Shown here piece after piece: positions 33,057 through 42,420 of a stretch of DNA of 64,000 nucleotides (within the stretch, counting starts at the first letter, position 1; each line of letters starts with the position of its first letter). The position numbers and the translations under genes are program-made. Origin of the DNA: Stenotrophomonas lactitubi (GTDB lineage Bacteria > Pseudomonadota > Gammaproteobacteria > Xanthomonadales > Xanthomonadaceae); NCBI RefSeq assembly GCF_002803515.1, contig NZ_PHQX01000001.1, positions 2,294,001 through 2,358,000 on the forward strand, written 5' to 3'. The notes beneath the pieces are model-generated. The model saw only the letters and a program-made list of their open reading frames with translations, had not been told where the DNA came from and did not search any database.

Positions 33057-35495
33057 TCACGCGGCGTCCGAGCGGGCAGCCTTGCCCGAGCCCTTTCGAT
33101 TCTTGTAGAAATCTTCAAGCCACTGTTCCGGCGTCAATTCATCCACCGTCACCCGTGCGCGTACCGCAGCTGTCTGCAATACGCGGTGCATGATGTCGAT
33201 GTTGTCGGTGGACGCCGAGATCACCGACAGAATGTCATCCATACCGCGCAGGTTGAGCTGACATACGCTGGAAGCGTGACCCTGCTTGACCAGGAAACAG
33301 CGCGAGCGCTCATCCAAGGCGGTGACCACCTTGAACTCGGCCTCGGTCAGCTTCAGGCCTTCCATGTAGTCGCTCTTGCTGGCATTGGGATTGGGCAGCA
33401 GAATCAGCGTTGCGGTCTGTTCGATCAGTGCCGCCGAGATGTCGCTCTTCAGCGCGTCTTCCGGGCTCTGCGTCGCGAAGATGCCCAGGCCATTCTGCTT
33501 ACGGATGGTCTTCTGCTTGTTCTTGGCGAATTCCTTCAGGCCACCCTCGCCGTCCAGGATCTTCCAGAATTCGTCCATCACATAGATCAGCGGGCGACCG
33601 TCGATCAGCGACTCCAGGCGGTGCAGCAGGTAGTTGATGACCGGCACACGCACTTCGGGGTTGTCGATGATGTCGGTGTAATCGAAACCGATGATGTTGG
33701 CCTTGCTCAGGTCCACGGTATCCACCGGGTTATCGAACACCCAGCCCAGCGAATTGCCCGAGGTCCAGCGGCGCATGCGCGCGTACAAGCCGTCGTCACC
33801 CATGTTGGGCAGGCTCTTCTGGAAATTGGTCATGCTGCGCAGGTGCATTGGCGTGTCGAGCATGCTCTCGACCGCGCGATAGATATCCTCCTCTTCGCGG
33901 GAGCTGTACTCACGCTTGCCTGCCAGCACCTTGATCAGGTCTGCCAGAAACTGCACATTGCCTTCGTTGTTCTCACACTGGAACGGGTTGAAGCCGGTTG
34001 GCGCACCGTTCTCCAGCGCCAGATAGTTGCCGCCGCAGGCGCGCACGAAAATCTCCGCACCGCGGTCCTTGTCGAAGAAGAAGATCGTGGGCGACGGTTC
34101 GTACTTCTGCACCTGGCTGAGCAGGAAGTTGATCAGGGCGGTCTTACCGGTACCGGACTTGCCGATCACCATGGTGTTGGCGATCGCCTTTTCACCCAGC
34201 GAGTTTTCCGACGGGTGGGTGGCATGGAAGTTGAAGTAGTACGGCTGGCCGTTGGTCGTCTGCAGCGTAGTGACGCAGTCTCCCCAGGGGTTGTTGTGCT
34301 GCTTGCCGGTGGCGAAATTGTGCAGCGGCGACAAGCCGAGGAAATTCAGGGAGCTGACATTGGCAATTCGCGTACGGAAGCGCCAGTTGGCCGGGATCTG
34401 AGAGTAGAACGACGAGGTGACCGCAAGGTCTTCCTTGGTGGAGACGAAGCCGGCATTGGACAGTTCAGCGCGGGTCGTTGCCACGTTCTGCGACAGCTTT
34501 GCCTGACTGTCGCCGTAGACCGCCATGATGAAGTGGTACTCGCCCAGCACGAAGTTGCCAGAGGACAACTGATCCATCGCCTGATCGAGCTCGACGATCT
34601 GGCTGACGGCCTTGTCGCCGGAGGAGATCATCATGCCCTTGGTACGGTCCAGCACCTTCAGTGCATCTTGGCGCCCCATCGGGCTGAAAGAATGGGTAAT
34701 GACGTACTCGTAATCCAGGTACTTCAGGCCGTTCAGGATGCCGGGGTAGGTCCCCTCGGCGTATTCCTTGATATTGAGGATTGCGCCGAAGTGATTGGCA
34801 CCGTTGGGCGTGTTGATCACAAAATCGCCGGTCTTGGCCGAGAACATATGCCGGCTGACTGGCAGATAGTCCTTCACAGGCGCCGACAGCACCGGTACCG
34901 GCTCATCGATGCGGTTGATCAGGTAACCGAACAGCTCCAGCGTCTCAGAGAACACCACGCCATTCTTGGCCTCGTACATGCCCAGGCGGTAAGGCGCATA
35001 GTCGCGGATGACCGCCTCGACGTTGCCAGCCAGCTCCATCAATTTTTCGACCGCCTGCTCCTGCTCGGCGCGCAGCCTGTCCACATTCGCGGACTTTTCC
35101 ACGAAGCGCTTACCGGCCACCACCGGACGATAGATCATCGTCAGGTAAAGCTCGTTCTGCATGATGCGCTGCGAGGACAACATGCCCATGTACTGATCGG
35201 ACACATCCTGGTTGAAGCGCTGTTTGAATTGGCTCTTGCCCTTGAGCGTGCGGCGACGGCGGATGTCATGCACCCAGAAGGCGACATTGACGAAATCCGG
35301 CGCGCGCAGCGTCTGCAGCAGACGATTGAAAGTGTTGTGGCGATGCTCCAGCTCCCATTCCTCGCGACCGACGAACGGCAGCCCTTCCAGATGCCAGGTC
35401 AGCAGGTAGTCGCCGCCCGTGGTCTTCACCACGTTCGGGGCTACATGCGATGACAGGGGAACAAATTCGCTGATGGAGGTATCTGGGCTGAACAT
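33057..35495 (-). CDS. virB4: T4SS ATPase VirB4
   Basis: The largest T4SS ATPase, energising assembly and substrate transfer at the inner membrane. 812 residues from ATG 35493-35495 (MFSPDTSISEFVPLSSHVAP). The CagE/TrbE N-terminal domain covers about 1-400 (LLTWHLEGLPFVGREEWELE). The Walker A motif is VIGKSGTGKTALINFLL near residues 445-452. Walker B is RPLIYVMDEFWKIL near 665. LGIFATQSPEDALKS follows near 695. The stop overlaps nothing, and virB5 begins 50 bp on. A long antisense frame covers the gene and is a codon-usage shadow. Confidence 0.95.
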   Translation of the reverse strand: MFSPDTSISEFVPLSSHVAPNVVKTTGGDYLLTWHLEGLPFVGREEWELEHRHNTFNRLLQTLRAPDFVNVAFWVHDIRRRRTLKGKSQFKQRFNQDVSDQYMGMLSSQRIMQNELYLTMIYRPVVAGKRFVEKSANVDRLRAEQEQAVEKLMELAGNVEAVIRDYAPYRLGMYEAKNGVVFSETLELFGYLINRIDEPVPVLSAPVKDYLPVSRHMFSAKTGDFVINTPNGANHFGAILNIKEYAEGTYPGILNGLKYLDYEYVITHSFSPMGRQDALKVLDRTKGMMISSGDKAVSQIVELDQAMDQLSSGNFVLGEYHFIMAVYGDSQAKLSQNVATTRAELSNAGFVSTKEDLAVTSSFYSQIPANWRFRTRIANVSSLNFLGLSPLHNFATGKQHNNPWGDCVTTLQTTNGQPYYFNFHATHPSENSLGEKAIANTMVIGKSGTGKTALINFLLSQVQKYEPSPTIFFFDKDRGAEIFVRACGGNYLALENGAPTGFNPFQCENNEGNVQFLADLIKVLAGKREYSSREEEDIYRAVESMLDTPMHLRSMTNFQKSLPNMGDDGLYARMRRWTSGNSLGWVFDNPVDTVDLSKANIIGFDYTDIIDNPEVRVPVINYLLHRLESLIDGRPLIYVMDEFWKILDGEGGLKEFAKNKQKTIRKQNGLGIFATQSPEDALKSDISAALIEQTATLILLPNPNASKSDYMEGLKLTEAEFKVVTALDERSRCFLVKQGHASSVCQLNLRGMDDILSVISASTDNIDIMHRVLQTAAVRARVTVDELTPEQWLEDFYKNRKGSGKAARSDAA

Positions 35496-35580
35496 GCGAC
35501 TGCTTCCAATGGGGTACTGCCGACAAAAATTCGGAGTGGCTGCGGCGGGCAACTGCTTCCCGCCGCGGCCGTTCCGGCCC

Positions 35581-35889
35581 TCAATCCATTCGGGCCGGCT
35601 TGTTGCGGTACTGATTCGGGTTGAACACCCACATGCCATCGTGTTCCTGGACGTTGCGGACCCTCAGCTTGAACATCAGGCGCAGGCCCAACAGACGGAA
35701 GATCATCTCGTCACGCCTGGCCATCTGCCGCATGATGAAGATGGCAACCGGAATGGTCAGCAGGAACCAGAAGTTCGTGTACATGCTGAGCAGCAACAAC
35801 CCACCTGCCACCATGAAGAAGGGCAGGTAGGGAACGCCCAGGAACATCGCTGGGCGCGTGCAACCCCGGAACAGAACGTTCTTATGCAC
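35581..35889 (-). CDS. virB3: T4SS inner-membrane protein VirB3
   Basis: 102 residues, a short inner-membrane protein working with VirB4. The start is GTG 35887-35889, overlapping the virB2 stop, so it is translationally coupled. VHKNVLFRGCTRPAMFLGVP at the start and two adjacent hydrophobic segments (YLPFFMVAGGLLLLSMYTNF and FLLTIPVAIFIMRQMA) are the family pattern. MIFRLLGLRLMFKLRVRN follows. No ATG is available at a sensible position. Confidence 0.92.
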   Translation of the reverse strand: MHKNVLFRGCTRPAMFLGVPYLPFFMVAGGLLLLSMYTNFWFLLTIPVAIFIMRQMARRDEMIFRLLGLRLMFKLRVRNVQEHDGMWVFNPNQYRNKPARMD

Positions 35890-36304
35890 TGTAGTAGAGG
35901 ATGGCGTTCTGGATGTGCAGTGCCATGCCGCCGCCAGTCGTGCCACCACCACCACACTTGCCATCGCTGCCGTCACCCAGCAGCATGCGGGCGATCTGAC
36001 CGGCGGCGCCGATCAGCACGCCACCGATCAGGATCGGGGCAACATCGGCAATGCGCTTGTGCGCGAAAGCAATCTGGTAGCCGGCGAAGATGACCGCGAT
36101 GGTCACCACGGCGATCGAGGCGATGTTCAACAGCCCATTGATGTTGTTGAAGAAGCCACAGACTTTCTTGTCGGTACCACCGAAGTCGGTGGCGCCGCCG
36201 GCAAACACCTGCGGGGCGAACACGGCGCCCACGAAGAGGGTAGCCATCAGCAGGGTCTTCAGCGTGCGCTGGGCCTGGACGAGGTCGATATTGATACGCT
36301 TCAT
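35882..36304 (-). CDS. virB2: T4SS major pilin VirB2
   Basis: 140 residues from ATG 36302-36304. A long signal peptide ends near VFAGG (core TLLMATLFVGAVFAPQVFAG). The mature pilin has two hydrophobic helices (INGLLNIASIAVVTIAVIFA GYQIAF and IADVAPILIGGVLIGAAGQI) joined by a basic loop AFAHKRIA. The tail is Gly-rich (DGKCGGGGTTGGGMALHIQN). Two Cys (KKVCGFF, DGKCGG) may pair. The pilin is the substrate of the assembly machinery. Confidence 0.93.
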   Translation of the reverse strand: MKRINIDLVQAQRTLKTLLMATLFVGAVFAPQVFAGGATDFGGTDKKVCGFFNNINGLLNIASIAVVTIAVIFAGYQIAFAHKRIADVAPILIGGVLIGAAGQIARMLLGDGSDGKCGGGGTTGGGMALHIQNAILYYSA

Positions 36305-36377
36305 GGATTGATTTCCTTGTTGATGGACTAACACAACTGAATCGACCAGCCGGGGGACTGGCCGTACCACGACTTCG

Positions 36378-37346
36378 TCAGAACACGAAGGCCGCATCCC
36401 CTGCGGGAATCTGTTGCGCCGGCATGGACTGCGCCGGCGCGTTATACATGTTGCCTGGAGGTGCCGAGGCGCCCTGCTGCCCCCAGGGCTGCAGCATCAC
36501 TGGGCTTTCGCCGCCGCCTGCCGTCGCGCCTGGCAGCTGCTGCGGCATCATCGGCGGCTGACCCGCCCGCCCTGCAGCAGCCTGCTGCGGATAGCCCTGC
36601 TGCTGCGGGTAGCCGCTCTCCGGCTGCGCCTGCGGCTGCATCATCCGGTCGACTGAGCCCAGCACGACCCGCGACAATGCCTGATCGGCAAGATTGACCA
36701 GGCTCCCGCGCGCCATAGCGCTGGTAGACGGATAAACGGTATAGGCACGCGCAGGGTCGTTGGACGGCACATAGACCGGACCATTGGCCTGGGCGACGAT
36801 CCGCGCCTGCGCCGGGGAGGCGAGCTGCGGATGATGTTCGACCTTGACGGTACGGCGCTCTCCGCGGGCTACGACGTCGATGGGCGCCACGCCATTGGAC
36901 GCAACCTGCTGCCCACGACGAATCGAGTCATAAACCTTCTGCACATAGCCGTGACGGAAACCGGTCTCGAAATTGCCCGAGTAGTAGCAGCTGAACGACT
37001 TGCCCCAATCCTTGCCGGAGCGCTTGTAGCACTCGGCAAGAATGCGCGAGCCCGCCTGCAGATTCGGGCACTGCTGAAACGCTTTTTCATAGGAGTCCAA
37101 GCCATATTTGGCCAGGTTGTAGCGGTTGACCTGGGCAAGGCCGATGGAGAAGTTGTAACCCTTCTCCTCCAGCATGCGCACAGTGGCGAGCGCCTCGTCC
37201 AGCGCCTTGGGCTGGCGCGCCAGTGCACCACCAACCACGCCGATGGCGTAGGGGTTGCTCGAGGATTCCACATTGATGACGTGCTGCATCACGTCCATCG
37301 AGACGGCCATTTCCGGGCACGCCATCATTTCAAGTCCTGGCAACAT
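36378..37346 (-). CDS. virB1: T4SS lytic transglycosylase VirB1 with Pro/Gln-rich tail
   Basis: 322 residues from ATG 37344-37346. The SLT-type muramidase domain covers about 10-160: VINVESSSNPYAIGVVGG carries the catalytic Glu (near residue 27), then GYNFSIGLAQVNRYNLAKYG and YYSGNFETGFRHGYVQKVYD. No classic signal peptide is seen, although a hydrophobic patch MLPGLEMMACPEMAVSMDVM begins the protein. The tail from about 225 is Pro/Gln/Gly-rich (QAQPESGYPQQQGYPQQAAA) and probably disordered. Four bases separate it from virB11. Confidence 0.9.
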   Translation of the reverse strand: MLPGLEMMACPEMAVSMDVMQHVINVESSSNPYAIGVVGGALARQPKALDEALATVRMLEEKGYNFSIGLAQVNRYNLAKYGLDSYEKAFQQCPNLQAGSRILAECYKRSGKDWGKSFSCYYSGNFETGFRHGYVQKVYDSIRRGQQVASNGVAPIDVVARGERRTVKVEHHPQLASPAQARIVAQANGPVYVPSNDPARAYTVYPSTSAMARGSLVNLADQALSRVVLGSVDRMMQPQAQPESGYPQQQGYPQQAAAGRAGQPPMMPQQLPGATAGGGESPVMLQPWGQQGASAPPGNMYNAPAQSMPAQQIPAGDAAFVF

Positions 37347-37349
37347 CGT

Positions 37350-38393
37350 TCAGCCCTCCTGCCCCTGGGCGCGCCCAGGATTGAAGTCGATACCGGTGAT
37401 ATAGCGCGAGCCCGCGTGCGCCTTGATATGCACGACGATATCGATGGTCATCATCAACAGACGCTTGATGACGTTGAATTCAAGACCAGAGCCCTCGGTC
37501 GACGCTTTCACCATCAGCGCCAGCTGGTCCCAGGTCTGCTCGGGACTGCCCGCATGACAGCTGGTGATCGAGCCGGGATGGCCCGAGGCGCAATTACGGA
37601 TGAAGTAGAAAGCCTCATCACCACGCAGCTCGGCGAGGATGATGCGCTCGGGCTTCATACGCAGGCAGGCTTCCATGCAGCTCTTGGCCGTCACGTTGCT
37701 GGCGCTTTGCCCACCCTTGGAATACAGCAGATGCACGACGTTGGGCTGGGTCAGAAACAGTTCGCGCGCGTCTTCGATGGTGACCAAGCGCTCGCTGTCC
37801 GGAATATGGTTGACCAGCGCCTTCATGAAGGTGGTCTTGCCGCTGCCGGTGGCGCCGGACACAACGATATTTTTGCGGTACATCACCGCGCGCCGGAAAA
37901 ATTCGGCGTACTCACGCTGCTGTCGCAACTCAAGCAACTCGCGGTCCTGCTCACTCAGGCTGCCATCCTGCTCAAGGATCTGGTTGAAGAAACCATCCTC
38001 GTGATACTGGGTAAGCGACTTGGTGTGCTTGGAAGGCAGTCGGATCGTGATCGACACTTTGCCCGCATCGCAGGCAGGCGGGATCACGAACTGCGCACGC
38101 TGCCCGGTCGGGAAGGTCAACGACACCACCGGATCCGCATCGGTGATGCGCTGGCCGGTGTTGCTTTCGTTGACCACCGCGGTACAGAACTGTCGTGCGC
38201 GTTCGAACGTCAGGCCTGGCACATGCACGTGCTGCCACCCTGCCCGCGTCTCCAGGTACAGTTCGCCCGGACGGTTGATGCAGATTTCCGTCACTTCGGG
38301 TGAAGTCATGTACTCCGCGATGCCCAGCACTTCGTACTGATAGCGCAGGAAATCACTGGAGACGAGGGCAATGGGTGACACTTCGGCGTCCAT
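37350..38393 (-). CDS. virB11: T4SS ATPase VirB11
   Basis: A hexameric traffic ATPase of the inner face of the membrane, 347 residues from ATG 38391-38393. Walker A GATGSGKTTFMKALVNHIPD lies at 180-187. The Asp box ERLVTIEDARELFL, Walker B RIILAELRGDEAFYFIRNCA and His box SGHPGSITSCHAGSP follow in order. N- and C-terminal domains are of normal length. It follows virB10 after 14 bp and precedes virB1. Confidence 0.95.
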   Translation of the reverse strand: MDAEVSPIALVSSDFLRYQYEVLGIAEYMTSPEVTEICINRPGELYLETRAGWQHVHVPGLTFERARQFCTAVVNESNTGQRITDADPVVSLTFPTGQRAQFVIPPACDAGKVSITIRLPSKHTKSLTQYHEDGFFNQILEQDGSLSEQDRELLELRQQREYAEFFRRAVMYRKNIVVSGATGSGKTTFMKALVNHIPDSERLVTIEDARELFLTQPNVVHLLYSKGGQSASNVTAKSCMEACLRMKPERIILAELRGDEAFYFIRNCASGHPGSITSCHAGSPEQTWDQLALMVKASTEGSGLEFNVIKRLLMMTIDIVVHIKAHAGSRYITGIDFNPGRAQGQEG

Positions 38394-38407
38394 GGTCGTT
38401 CTGCAGG

Positions 38408-39670
38408 TTACCGGCGGGTGCGAAGCACATCGCTGAAGTCAACGTCCTTTGCGACGTAGACGTTCACGACCGTGCCCTGGTTGATGGTGACCGTCGGCGG
38501 ACGGCGCTGGCTCATGGCATCGTTGGCCAAACGCTCCATTGAACGTGCCGTGGCACTTTCATAGGGCGACTGCACCGCCATGCCGCTATTGGTGATGGTG
38601 GTGGTCTCCGGGCCATGCTCGGCCGCAGCGTATTTGAAGGCATCCGCGATCAGGCTGATCATCAACGCCTGGGCGATACGACTGCCCCAATGCGCGCTGT
38701 ATTGACCTGGATGCCCGGCACCGCCAAGGCCATCAACACCGGGACTGGACATGGCCACGTCGATGCCATTGGGCGTGGTGATGCGATCCCAGATCACCTC
38801 AACGCGCTTGCCCACTGGACCACCACCATAAGCGCCGTAAATCTTCGAGCCCTTCGGCAGCAGCAGCGTACGGCCATTGATCGAATAGACAGGTTCGGTC
38901 AGAAGGCACGAAGTGTAGCCAGCCAGATCGGTGATGATGCGGGTTTCCAGCACGCAGCGTAGATAGGTACCGCGTACCAGCAGTGCATCGGGACTGTGGA
39001 TGAAGCTGGCATTGGAGATGTCCTCCACATCCGGACCACGGCGAGTTTTCGTGGCGACCGGCTGCGGATTGCCTGCCTGCATCGCGGCAATCATTGCCTT
39101 GCTGTACTGGTCGGCGGGGCTCTGCGCACCATCTGCCCCATCGCCCGCCCCCACTCCGCTTCCAGCACCGATACGACGATCGAGCAGGCTCGGACCACGC
39201 TCCGGCTCACGCTCGCGATCACGATCGGGCAACTGATAAACCGAGCGACCGGTCTGCCCCGAATCCTCCGGCAACTGCGGCAGCATGGGAATGGGCTCGG
39301 CCGGGCCCGTGGGCACCGACGGAGCCTGCTCTACGCTCGGCAGCTGCGGCGTGGCAACGCGGGCGGTGTCAGGCAGTTTGGCTGGTGCATCGCTATCGCC
39401 CTTGCTGTTGCGGAAAACCAGCAGGCCCATCGCCACCAGGAGCACCACGATGCCGCCAAGGAACAGCAACGCCTTGCGGTTGAGCCGCTGCTCTTCGGCC
39501 GAGCGCAACTGCGGCGCACCCGCATCCAGGTCCGGTGCGGCCTCAGTTTGGGTGTTACCGAAATAGGGATTGGACGGAGCCTGTGGGCTCTGGTCCGGCC
39601 CGTTACCGTACGGGCCCGGATCCTCTCGCCCGTTGTTCGGATCGTTTCCAGGAGTGTTCTGCTGGCTCAT
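38408..39670 (-). CDS. virB10: T4SS core-complex protein VirB10
   Basis: Spans the inner membrane, periplasm and outer membrane. 420 residues from ATG 39668-39670. A cytoplasmic Pro-rich N-terminus precedes the helix ALLFLGGIVVLLVAMGLLVF (67-86). A long Pro-rich linker (PQLPSVEQAPSVPTGPAEPI) follows. The TrbI beta domain begins near residue 225 (ALLVRGTYLRCVLETRIITD, SINGRTLLLPKGSKIYGAYG). The antenna helix is WGSRIAQALMISLIADAFKY. The gene overlaps virB9 by four bases. Confidence 0.95.
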   Translation of the reverse strand: MSQQNTPGNDPNNGREDPGPYGNGPDQSPQAPSNPYFGNTQTEAAPDLDAGAPQLRSAEEQRLNRKALLFLGGIVVLLVAMGLLVFRNSKGDSDAPAKLPDTARVATPQLPSVEQAPSVPTGPAEPIPMLPQLPEDSGQTGRSVYQLPDRDREREPERGPSLLDRRIGAGSGVGAGDGADGAQSPADQYSKAMIAAMQAGNPQPVATKTRRGPDVEDISNASFIHSPDALLVRGTYLRCVLETRIITDLAGYTSCLLTEPVYSINGRTLLLPKGSKIYGAYGGGPVGKRVEVIWDRITTPNGIDVAMSSPGVDGLGGAGHPGQYSAHWGSRIAQALMISLIADAFKYAAAEHGPETTTITNSGMAVQSPYESATARSMERLANDAMSQRRPPTVTINQGTVVNVYVAKDVDFSDVLRTRR

Positions 39671-40446
39671 TTCTTCACGTTCCTTCGCAGACCAACGACG
39701 TAGTCGCCGTGGCGGATGACCAGGTACGGGTAGGTCCCGTGGACGATCAAAGTATTCCCTTCGACGGTGGTATTCACCACGAAGTCCTCGCCGTACTCTT
39801 TCTCGCGACCGAACACGGCTGGGAAGATGCCCGTCTTGTACTCAGGCGAATTGGGCAGTTTCAGGTAGGTGAAACGACCATCGTCATAGGCATTGACCGG
39901 AATCAGCCAGCCCATCTTCTTCGCCTTGCTGGTCGAATAGGAGTAGTTGAAGTTGTACTGGCGATCCTTGGCCAGTTCGGTGCTCAGCAGCGGCTGCGCC
40001 TCTTCCTCGACCGCTTCCTGCGCCAAACCAAATTCGGTATCGCTCGGATAGGTGAAGGCAATCTTGTACTGCACGCCAGCACGACGTGCCTGCTCAAGCT
40101 GGCGCCAGTCGGTCGCCACCACCTTCAATTCGAAGATGTACGAATGGGTCTCGGTGCGCACCATCATGTTGGTGTCGACGTCAACGTTCTTCGGCTTGAT
40201 ATAGAACACGTTCTCGCGACGGGTCAGCTCCCAGCCGTTGCTGAAACCGGTGCTGTAGTCGAGGATCTTCTCATTCGGACTCAGTTCGATTTGGGTGGTC
40301 AGGCCCAAACCGGTGCGTACCGGATAGATGCGATCCTTCTCGTACTCGTAATGGTCCACCGCCTGTGCCATCGCCGCGGTGGAGAACACCAGCGACAGCA
40401 ACGACAGCAGCGCCAATGCGCTTCCCCTGACTTTTCGACTACTCAT
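39667..40446 (-). CDS. virB9: T4SS core-complex protein VirB9
   Basis: A periplasmic/outer-membrane core component of 259 residues, from ATG 40444-40446. A signal peptide precedes the mature protein (ALALLSLLSLVFSTAAMAQA). The NTD contains QIELSPNEKILDYSTGFSNG. The CTD that binds VirB7 has AYDDGRFTYLKLPN, TTVEGNTLIVHGTYPYLVIR and HGDYVVGLRRNVKK. Both ends overlap neighbours by four bases (ATGA), so the order B8-B9-B10 is tightly coupled. Confidence 0.95.
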   Translation of the reverse strand: MSSRKVRGSALALLSLLSLVFSTAAMAQAVDHYEYEKDRIYPVRTGLGLTTQIELSPNEKILDYSTGFSNGWELTRRENVFYIKPKNVDVDTNMMVRTETHSYIFELKVVATDWRQLEQARRAGVQYKIAFTYPSDTEFGLAQEAVEEEAQPLLSTELAKDRQYNFNYSYSTSKAKKMGWLIPVNAYDDGRFTYLKLPNSPEYKTGIFPAVFGREKEYGEDFVVNTTVEGNTLIVHGTYPYLVIRHGDYVVGLRRNVKK

Positions 40447-41468
40447 CGGTTGCTTGCTCCATCAGCATTTCCGGTGGAATTGTTCGGTACCGGCCTCATG
40501 ACCGGCTGACCAGGCATGGCCTGCCCTGGCATCTGTTGTCCCTGCACCGGCTGGCCCTGGATAGGCTGCCCCTGCATCGGTGGCACCTGGCCACCAACCG
40601 GTGCTGCCACGGGTTGCCCGGTTGCCGGATCGATCATGGTGGCTGCGGCAGGGTTGTTGGGGTCATAGATGCCCTGCGCCTGCTGCGCGGCCTGCTGGGC
40701 CTGCGCCTGGATCGCATTGTCGTCCGGAACGGGCACACCACGCGCGTAATCGTTGTCTACGCGGTACTCGGTGACTTGGAAGGCCAGCGGATTGAGCACA
40801 CGATCCTGCTCGGACAGCGCGAGGTTCTGGTTGTACTCGAAGCGCATTGTCACCAGTTGGTTGTCCAGGAAGTTGCTAACTCCCGAACGCTTGTCCAGCA
40901 GGCTGCGCTGGATGCGCACCGACGCGCCGCGGAAGCTGCCATTCGGTTCCGCACCCAATGGGGTGATGCTGAGGATCTTTACCCGGATCGCCTTCTCGCG
41001 GCCATACATCACGAAGGGATTCTGCGGATTATTGCCCGCGTAACGGGCGCGCATGGTCTGCGACACAGGATCCGTCGACATGACGAATACCAGTTCCCAG
41101 TCGCGCAGCCCCATCACGGCTGAGTCATACGACTCGCGCGCCATCACATACTGGGCGACGTTGCTGCGGTTGATGGCTTCATTGGCCGTGATCGTCTCGC
41201 CACGGAAGGTGCCACTAAGGCGGGCGACCGTTGCATTGCCCGTATAGGCATCAGCCATCACCAGGAAAGGCACTTTCTCCTTCAGTGGCAGCATGTAGTA
41301 GTAGCCACCGGCCAGCGCCAGCGACATCAGCAACGAACCGGTGGCGACCCACCAGGCACGACGCTCGCTGCGCCGGGCCATGTCGGCCACGGTGATCTCG
41401 TAGCTGACCGCCTTGGCGACCGACTGCTCGACCTTGGGGCTGTTGCCTGCATCCTTCTTGCGGAACAT
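40443..41468 (-). CDS. virB8: T4SS inner-membrane protein VirB8 with a repetitive Gln/Pro tail
   Basis: A bitopic assembly factor, 341 residues from ATG 41466-41468. The short cytoplasmic part is followed by the helix WVATGSLLMSLALAGGYYYM (40-60). The periplasmic domain includes YVMARESYDSAVMGLRDWEL, PQNPFVMYGREKAIRVKILS and VTEYRVDNDYARG. From about residue 255 the protein is Gln/Pro/Gly-rich with short repeats (GQPIQGQPVQGQQMPGQAMP), an extension of roughly 85 residues beyond the usual VirB8 end that is probably disordered. Confidence 0.94.
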   Translation of the reverse strand: MFRKKDAGNSPKVEQSVAKAVSYEITVADMARRSERRAWWVATGSLLMSLALAGGYYYMLPLKEKVPFLVMADAYTGNATVARLSGTFRGETITANEAINRSNVAQYVMARESYDSAVMGLRDWELVFVMSTDPVSQTMRARYAGNNPQNPFVMYGREKAIRVKILSITPLGAEPNGSFRGASVRIQRSLLDKRSGVSNFLDNQLVTMRFEYNQNLALSEQDRVLNPLAFQVTEYRVDNDYARGVPVPDDNAIQAQAQQAAQQAQGIYDPNNPAAATMIDPATGQPVAAPVGGQVPPMQGQPIQGQPVQGQQMPGQAMPGQPVMRPVPNNSTGNADGASNR

Positions 41469-41557
41469 GGGTTCTTCCGTACTGCTGAAACATCAATGGG
41501 CGCGACGCCCCTGCGCCAGGCGCGGGGTGCGGCACGTTCGATGATTTCGACGCGGTC

Positions 41558-42004
41558 TCAGCTGCCGCTGCTGGCTTCAGGATCCTGGGCCGACGCGGTT
41601 GGCGTCGATCCAGCGTTCTGCACGACGATCTGGTTGCCGACGATGGAGACGGAAACGCCCTGCGCCGCATAGGCCGCCGTGAGATCGATCACGGCCTGCT
41701 GTGCGTTGGTGGTGTCGATCTCCGACACCGCGCCATACAGGGTGAAATCCGAACTGAGGCGATAGTCCAGCGTGCGGCCGGAATCCTTGGCCCAGCGCTC
41801 GAGCATGGCCTTCAGCGTGCGATCCATAGGCGACGCCTGATAGACGTAGCTGGAGTACAGCGGAATCTCGGTCGGAGCCGTCGCGAAACGGTTGACCGGC
41901 TTCCAGCGCCCTCCGAAGTCGGGTGCGGGCTTGGTAGCACAACCTGCCACCATCAACGCCGCCACTGCGGCGATGGACATTTTTGCAATAAACGCCTGAT
42001 TCAT
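41558..42004 (-). CDS. virB7: T4SS lipoprotein VirB7 with N0 domain
   Basis: 148 residues from ATG 42002-42004. The signal peptide has the lipobox (MSIAAVAALMVAGCATKPAP, Cys at VAGC). Classic VirB7 is only about 50 residues; here a C-terminal domain of about 80 residues (RTLKAMLERWAKDSGRTLDY, SEIDTTNAQQAVIDLTAAYA, GVSVSIVGNQIVVQ) has the secretin-like N0 fold typical of Xanthomonadales T4SS. It lies on the outer membrane with VirB9 and VirB10 and probably forms an extra ring. The end is Ser/Ala-rich. Confidence 0.92.
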   Translation of the reverse strand: MNQAFIAKMSIAAVAALMVAGCATKPAPDFGGRWKPVNRFATAPTEIPLYSSYVYQASPMDRTLKAMLERWAKDSGRTLDYRLSSDFTLYGAVSEIDTTNAQQAVIDLTAAYAAQGVSVSIVGNQIVVQNAGSTPTASAQDPEASSGS

Positions 42005-42420
42005 ACGGGCTTCACTTTGACGTACGAAAAAGCAGTCCCGATGTTGGTCCCCTGGTCGTCCGGCACTGCGCGATGCACGCCGGAAACGTAACGAATGCAC
42101 TGCTTAACAGCACATGGGCACGGTTCCCCTGCAGCTCGAAAGCTGCCAACCAAGTCGCGTGAAGCAACCTCATCCGAGGCCCCTTTCACGCACCCTCACC
42201 AACGTCGGAACCATCCCTGTTCCCATGGCTGAAACTCCTGGCCACTCTGAAAGCATGACGAATCACACAGATTCGCAAGCCACGCATAGAGTCGCACAAC
42301 TACGCGTCAATTCGATGTCAGACAAATCTGAATTTTGACCAACGTATGGCGTTTCTTTGACGCGCCTCACTAATTCACCTCAATGAATGCGTGCATCCGT
42401 CACACTTTCATGTCTGCAAC
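42005..42420. other. Gap of 416 bp between virD4 and virB7
   Basis: No supported gene. It interrupts an otherwise compact operon, so a separate promoter for virB7-B6 probably lies here. On the minus strand TTGACG (plus 42305-42310) with TATGCG 16 bp on is a weak candidate. TCAGACAAATCTGA at 42318-42331 is a perfect 5-4-5 palindrome next to it and may be an operator. Confidence 0.5.

Noticed and set aside
32925..35453. 842-codon open frame on plus across virB4
   Set aside because: It is antisense to a well-supported VirB4 with Walker motifs. Its protein is rich in His, Gln, Val and Arg, typical of shadow frames in high-GC DNA.
36831..38303. 490-codon frame antisense to virB1/virB11
   Set aside because: Covers the complement of conserved VirB11 motifs and has no features of its own.
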